A stretch of 8,233 bases of DNA, from the NCBI GenBank assembly GCA_013361975.1, contig JABFXB010000271.1, forward strand, positions 1 through 8,233, read 5' to 3'. The stretch is from Dermatophilaceae bacterium (GTDB lineage Bacteria > Actinomycetota > Actinomycetes > Actinomycetales > Dermatophilaceae). The position numbers and the translations under genes are program-made. Shown here piece after piece: positions 7,002-8,233 of this stretch; within the stretch, counting starts at the first letter, position 1; the number at the start of each line of letters is the position of its first letter. Below the pieces are notes generated by a model. That model saw nothing but the letters and a program-made list of their open reading frames with translations. It searched no databases and had not been told where the DNA came from.

Positions 7002-7020
7002 CTTGCAGCAAGTTTTTGCA
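7002..7020. promoter_or_regulatory. Putative MalR (LacI-type) operator, distal, with overlapping palindrome
   Basis: Two overlapping symmetric elements are seen: CTTGCaGCAAG (7002-7012, perfect 5-bp arms) and GCAAgtttTTGC (7008-7019, same pattern as the site at 6974-6985). The centres of the two GCAA-N4-TTGC sites are 34 bases apart. CTTGCAG is the repeat element I recall for Streptomyces MalR/Reg1 targets, and TTGCA occurs three times on the plus strand here (6982, 7003, 7016). The cluster could bind cooperating dimers. Confidence 0.5.
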
Positions 7021-7109
7021 ACGTTCTGGACACATCCGTGGGACCGCCGTGGACGGCGGCTCCGGGCTGTCCCGTGGGCCCCGATCGCACCTGCCGCCCG
7101 GACCGGGGG

Positions 7110-7138
7110 TGGTCAAGCCGCTTCGCATGGGACATGAT
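7110..7138 (+). promoter_or_regulatory. malK: Weak candidate malK promoter
   Basis: TGGTCA (7110-7115) and CATGAT (7133-7138) each match 4 of 6 consensus bases and are separated by 17 bases. Transcription would begin near 7145, giving a leader of about 80 bases before malK. This is the best sigma-70-like pair I could find upstream of malK, but in GC-rich actinobacterial DNA such matches are often chance. Confidence 0.25.
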
Positions 7139-7143
7139 GACGA

Positions 7144-7165
7144 TGCCTGCTCACCCGGGCAGGCA
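7144..7165 (+). repeat. Stem-loop in the malK leader
   Basis: TGCCTGC (7144-7150) and GCAGGCA (7159-7165) are exact reverse complements around an 8-base loop that itself contains CCCGG. It lies about 60 bases before the malK start and, if the candidate promoter is right, at the very 5' end of the message. It could be a 5' stabilising hairpin or a protein-binding site. It does not resemble the GCAA-N4-TTGC sites and is not followed by a T-run, so it is not a terminator. Confidence 0.5.
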
Positions 7166-7223
7166 ACACCTTTACAACGGATCGTCCGGCACGTTCCTGC
7201 CGGTGAAGGAAGGCAATGAAGCC

Positions 7224-8233
7224 ATGGCAACTGTGACGTTCGACAACGCGACGAGGCAGTACCCCGGGAACCCCGTTCCCTCCGTCGACAAGCTCAACAT
7301 CGACATCGCGGACGGGGAGTTCCTCGTCCTGGTCGGTCCCTCCGGGTGTGGCAAGTCCACCTCCCTGCGCATGCTCGCCGGCCTCGAGGAGGTCAACGGC
7401 GGACGCATCCTCATCGGCGACCGCGACGTGACGAACCTTTCCCCCAAGGACCGCGACGTCGCGATGGTCTTCCAGAACTACGCGCTCTACCCGCACATGT
7501 CCGTCGCCGACAACATGGGCTTCGCGCTCAAGATCGCCGGTGTCGACAAGTCCGAGATCCGCAAGCGCGTCGAGGAGGCAGCCAAGATCCTCGACCTCAC
7601 CCAGTACCTCGAGCGCAAGCCGAAGGCCCTCTCCGGTGGCCAGCGCCAGCGTGTGGCCATGGGCCGCGCCATCGTCCGCTCGCCCCAGGTGTTCCTCATG
7701 GACGAGCCGCTGTCCAACCTGGACGCCAAGCTGCGCGTCCAGACCCGCACGCAGATCGCCTCGCTCCAGCGCCGCCTCGGCGTCACGACGGTCTACGTCA
7801 CGCACGACCAGGTCGAGGCCATGACCATGGGCGACCGCGTCGCGGTGCTCAAGGACGGGCTGCTCCAGCAGTGCGACACCCCGCGCCGCATGTACGACCA
7901 CCCGGCCAACGTCTTCGTCGCCGGCTTCATCGGCTCGCCCGCGATGAACCTCGTCTCGGCGCCCGTCGTCGACGGCGGGGTCGACTACGGCGGCCACACC
8001 GTGCCCGTCGAGCGCAGCCTGCTGGGCGACGCCGGCAAGGAGGTCACGATCGGCGTGCGCCCCGAGGACCTCGAGCAGGCCCCCGACGGCCACGGCATCG
8101 AGGTGACGGTCGACGTCGTCGAGGAGCTCGGCGCCGACGCCTACATCTACGGCACGACCAAGGCCCACCAGGTCGACGTCGAGGGCGAGGAGGAGACGGC
8201 CAAGCCGTTCATCGCCCGCGTCGACGGCCGCCG
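7224..8233 (+). CDS. malK: Sugar ABC transporter ATP-binding protein, MalK/MsmK/UgpC type (3' end outside window)
   Basis: The first 336 codons of a carbohydrate-importer ATPase; no stop is reached, and the usual family length is about 360-390. Nucleotide-binding elements in order: Walker A GPSGCGKST at 38-46, Q-loop Q84 in VFQNY, signature LSGGQ at 136-140, Walker B VFLMDEP at 156-162 with catalytic E161, D-loop SNLD at 164-167, switch H194. The FIGSPAMN motif at 235-242 opens the C-terminal OB/TOBE regulatory domain found in MalK-type ATPases. The ATG at 7224 follows AAGGAAGG by about 10 bases; an in-frame GTG at 7203 is a less likely start. It energises MalFG. Because actinobacterial MsiK/MsmK-type ATPases often serve several sugar importers, it may be shared rather than maltose-specific. 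It is transcribed divergently from malE. Confidence 0.95.
   Translation, partial: MATVTFDNATRQYPGNPVPSVDKLNIDIADGEFLVLVGPSGCGKSTSLRMLAGLEEVNGGRILIGDRDVTNLSPKDRDVAMVFQNYALYPHMSVADNMGFALKIAGVDKSEIRKRVEEAAKILDLTQYLERKPKALSGGQRQRVAMGRAIVRSPQVFLMDEPLSNLDAKLRVQTRTQIASLQRRLGVTTVYVTHDQVEAMTMGDRVAVLKDGLLQQCDTPRRMYDHPANVFVAGFIGSPAMNLVSAPVVDGGVDYGGHTVPVERSLLGDAGKEVTIGVRPEDLEQAPDGHGIEVTVDVVEELGADAYIYGTTKAHQVDVEGEEETAKPFIARVDGR

Larger units (their letters stand above)
6916..7223. other. Divergent malE/malK control region (308 bases without a gene)
   Basis: The spacer lies between two diverging starts. The malE-proximal half is less GC-rich than the surrounding genes and carries two GCAA-N4-TTGC inverted repeats (6974-6985 and 7008-7019) plus an 11-bp palindrome. 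The middle has a CCGCCG/CGGCGG inverted repeat (7044-7059, 4-base loop). The malK-proximal half has a weak promoter-like pair (7110-7138), a 7-bp stem-loop (7144-7165) and the malK ribosome-binding site. It should hold both promoters and the repressor sites. I could not find a convincing -35/-10 pair for malE. Confidence 0.75.

Noticed and set aside
5131..7137. 668-codon plus-strand reading frame opposite malE and part of malF
   Set aside because: It crosses the malE-malF spacer and the control region, has no recognisable domain and repetitive R/G/V/D/L composition.
6916..7230. In-frame N-terminal extension of malE by 105 codons
   Set aside because: It would place the lipoprotein signal peptide inside the protein, remove a good ribosome-binding site from use and translate through the operator and promoter region.
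7216..7236. Tiny frame ATG AAG CCA TGG CAA CTG TGA overlapping the malK start (MKPWQL)
   Set aside because: It is too close to the AAGGAAGG ribosome-binding site for good initiation and out of frame with malK; six codons could be chance. A leader-peptide role cannot be supported.
7113..8168. 351-codon minus-strand reading frame opposite malK
   Set aside because: The plus strand carries every ABC ATPase motif in the right order; the minus-strand frame is a shadow.

Overview
The window is a high-GC stretch in which almost every base belongs to a gene or a short regulatory spacer. It reads as a chromosomal maltose/maltodextrin uptake and use locus of an actinobacterium (Actinomycetota). The evidence is the strong G/C bias at third codon positions, the use of GTG starts, and a LacI-family regulator that closely resembles Streptomyces MalR. 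The exact genus cannot be told from the sequence.

Layout: a minus-strand gene cluster runs from about 6915 down to 23 in the order malE (solute-binding lipoprotein), malF (permease with a large extracellular domain), malG (permease), a cytoplasmic GH13 neopullulanase-like glycosidase, and malR (LacI-type repressor). From malF onward the genes overlap or nearly touch (TGATG, GTGA, TGAcGTG), so they are almost certainly one translationally coupled operon. malE is separated from malF by a 183-base spacer holding a perfect 17-bp inverted repeat and two weaker ones. On the plus strand, diverging from malE across a 308-base control region, is malK, the transport ATPase; its 3' end runs off the window.

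How it works together (inference from family knowledge): MalE, anchored to the outer face of the membrane, captures maltose or maltodextrins. MalF and MalG form the channel, and MalK hydrolyses ATP. The imported oligosaccharide is cleaved in the cytoplasm by the GH13 enzyme. MalR, encoded at the end of the operon it probably controls, is expected to bind LacI-type sites in the malE-malK spacer, where two GCAA-N4-TTGC inverted repeats lie just upstream of malE, and to be released by a sugar signal.

The locus is a recognisable system, not a new one. The points most worth a second look are regulatory or architectural. The MalF has the size, layout and substrate-site residues of the enteric (E. 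coli) MalF. The divergent malEFG/malK arrangement and the malE-malF intercistronic hairpin also parallel E. coli. The divergent spacer holds paired operator-like sites and a stem-loop near the likely 5' end of the malK message. No RNA genes, mobile elements, CRISPR arrays or phage genes were seen.
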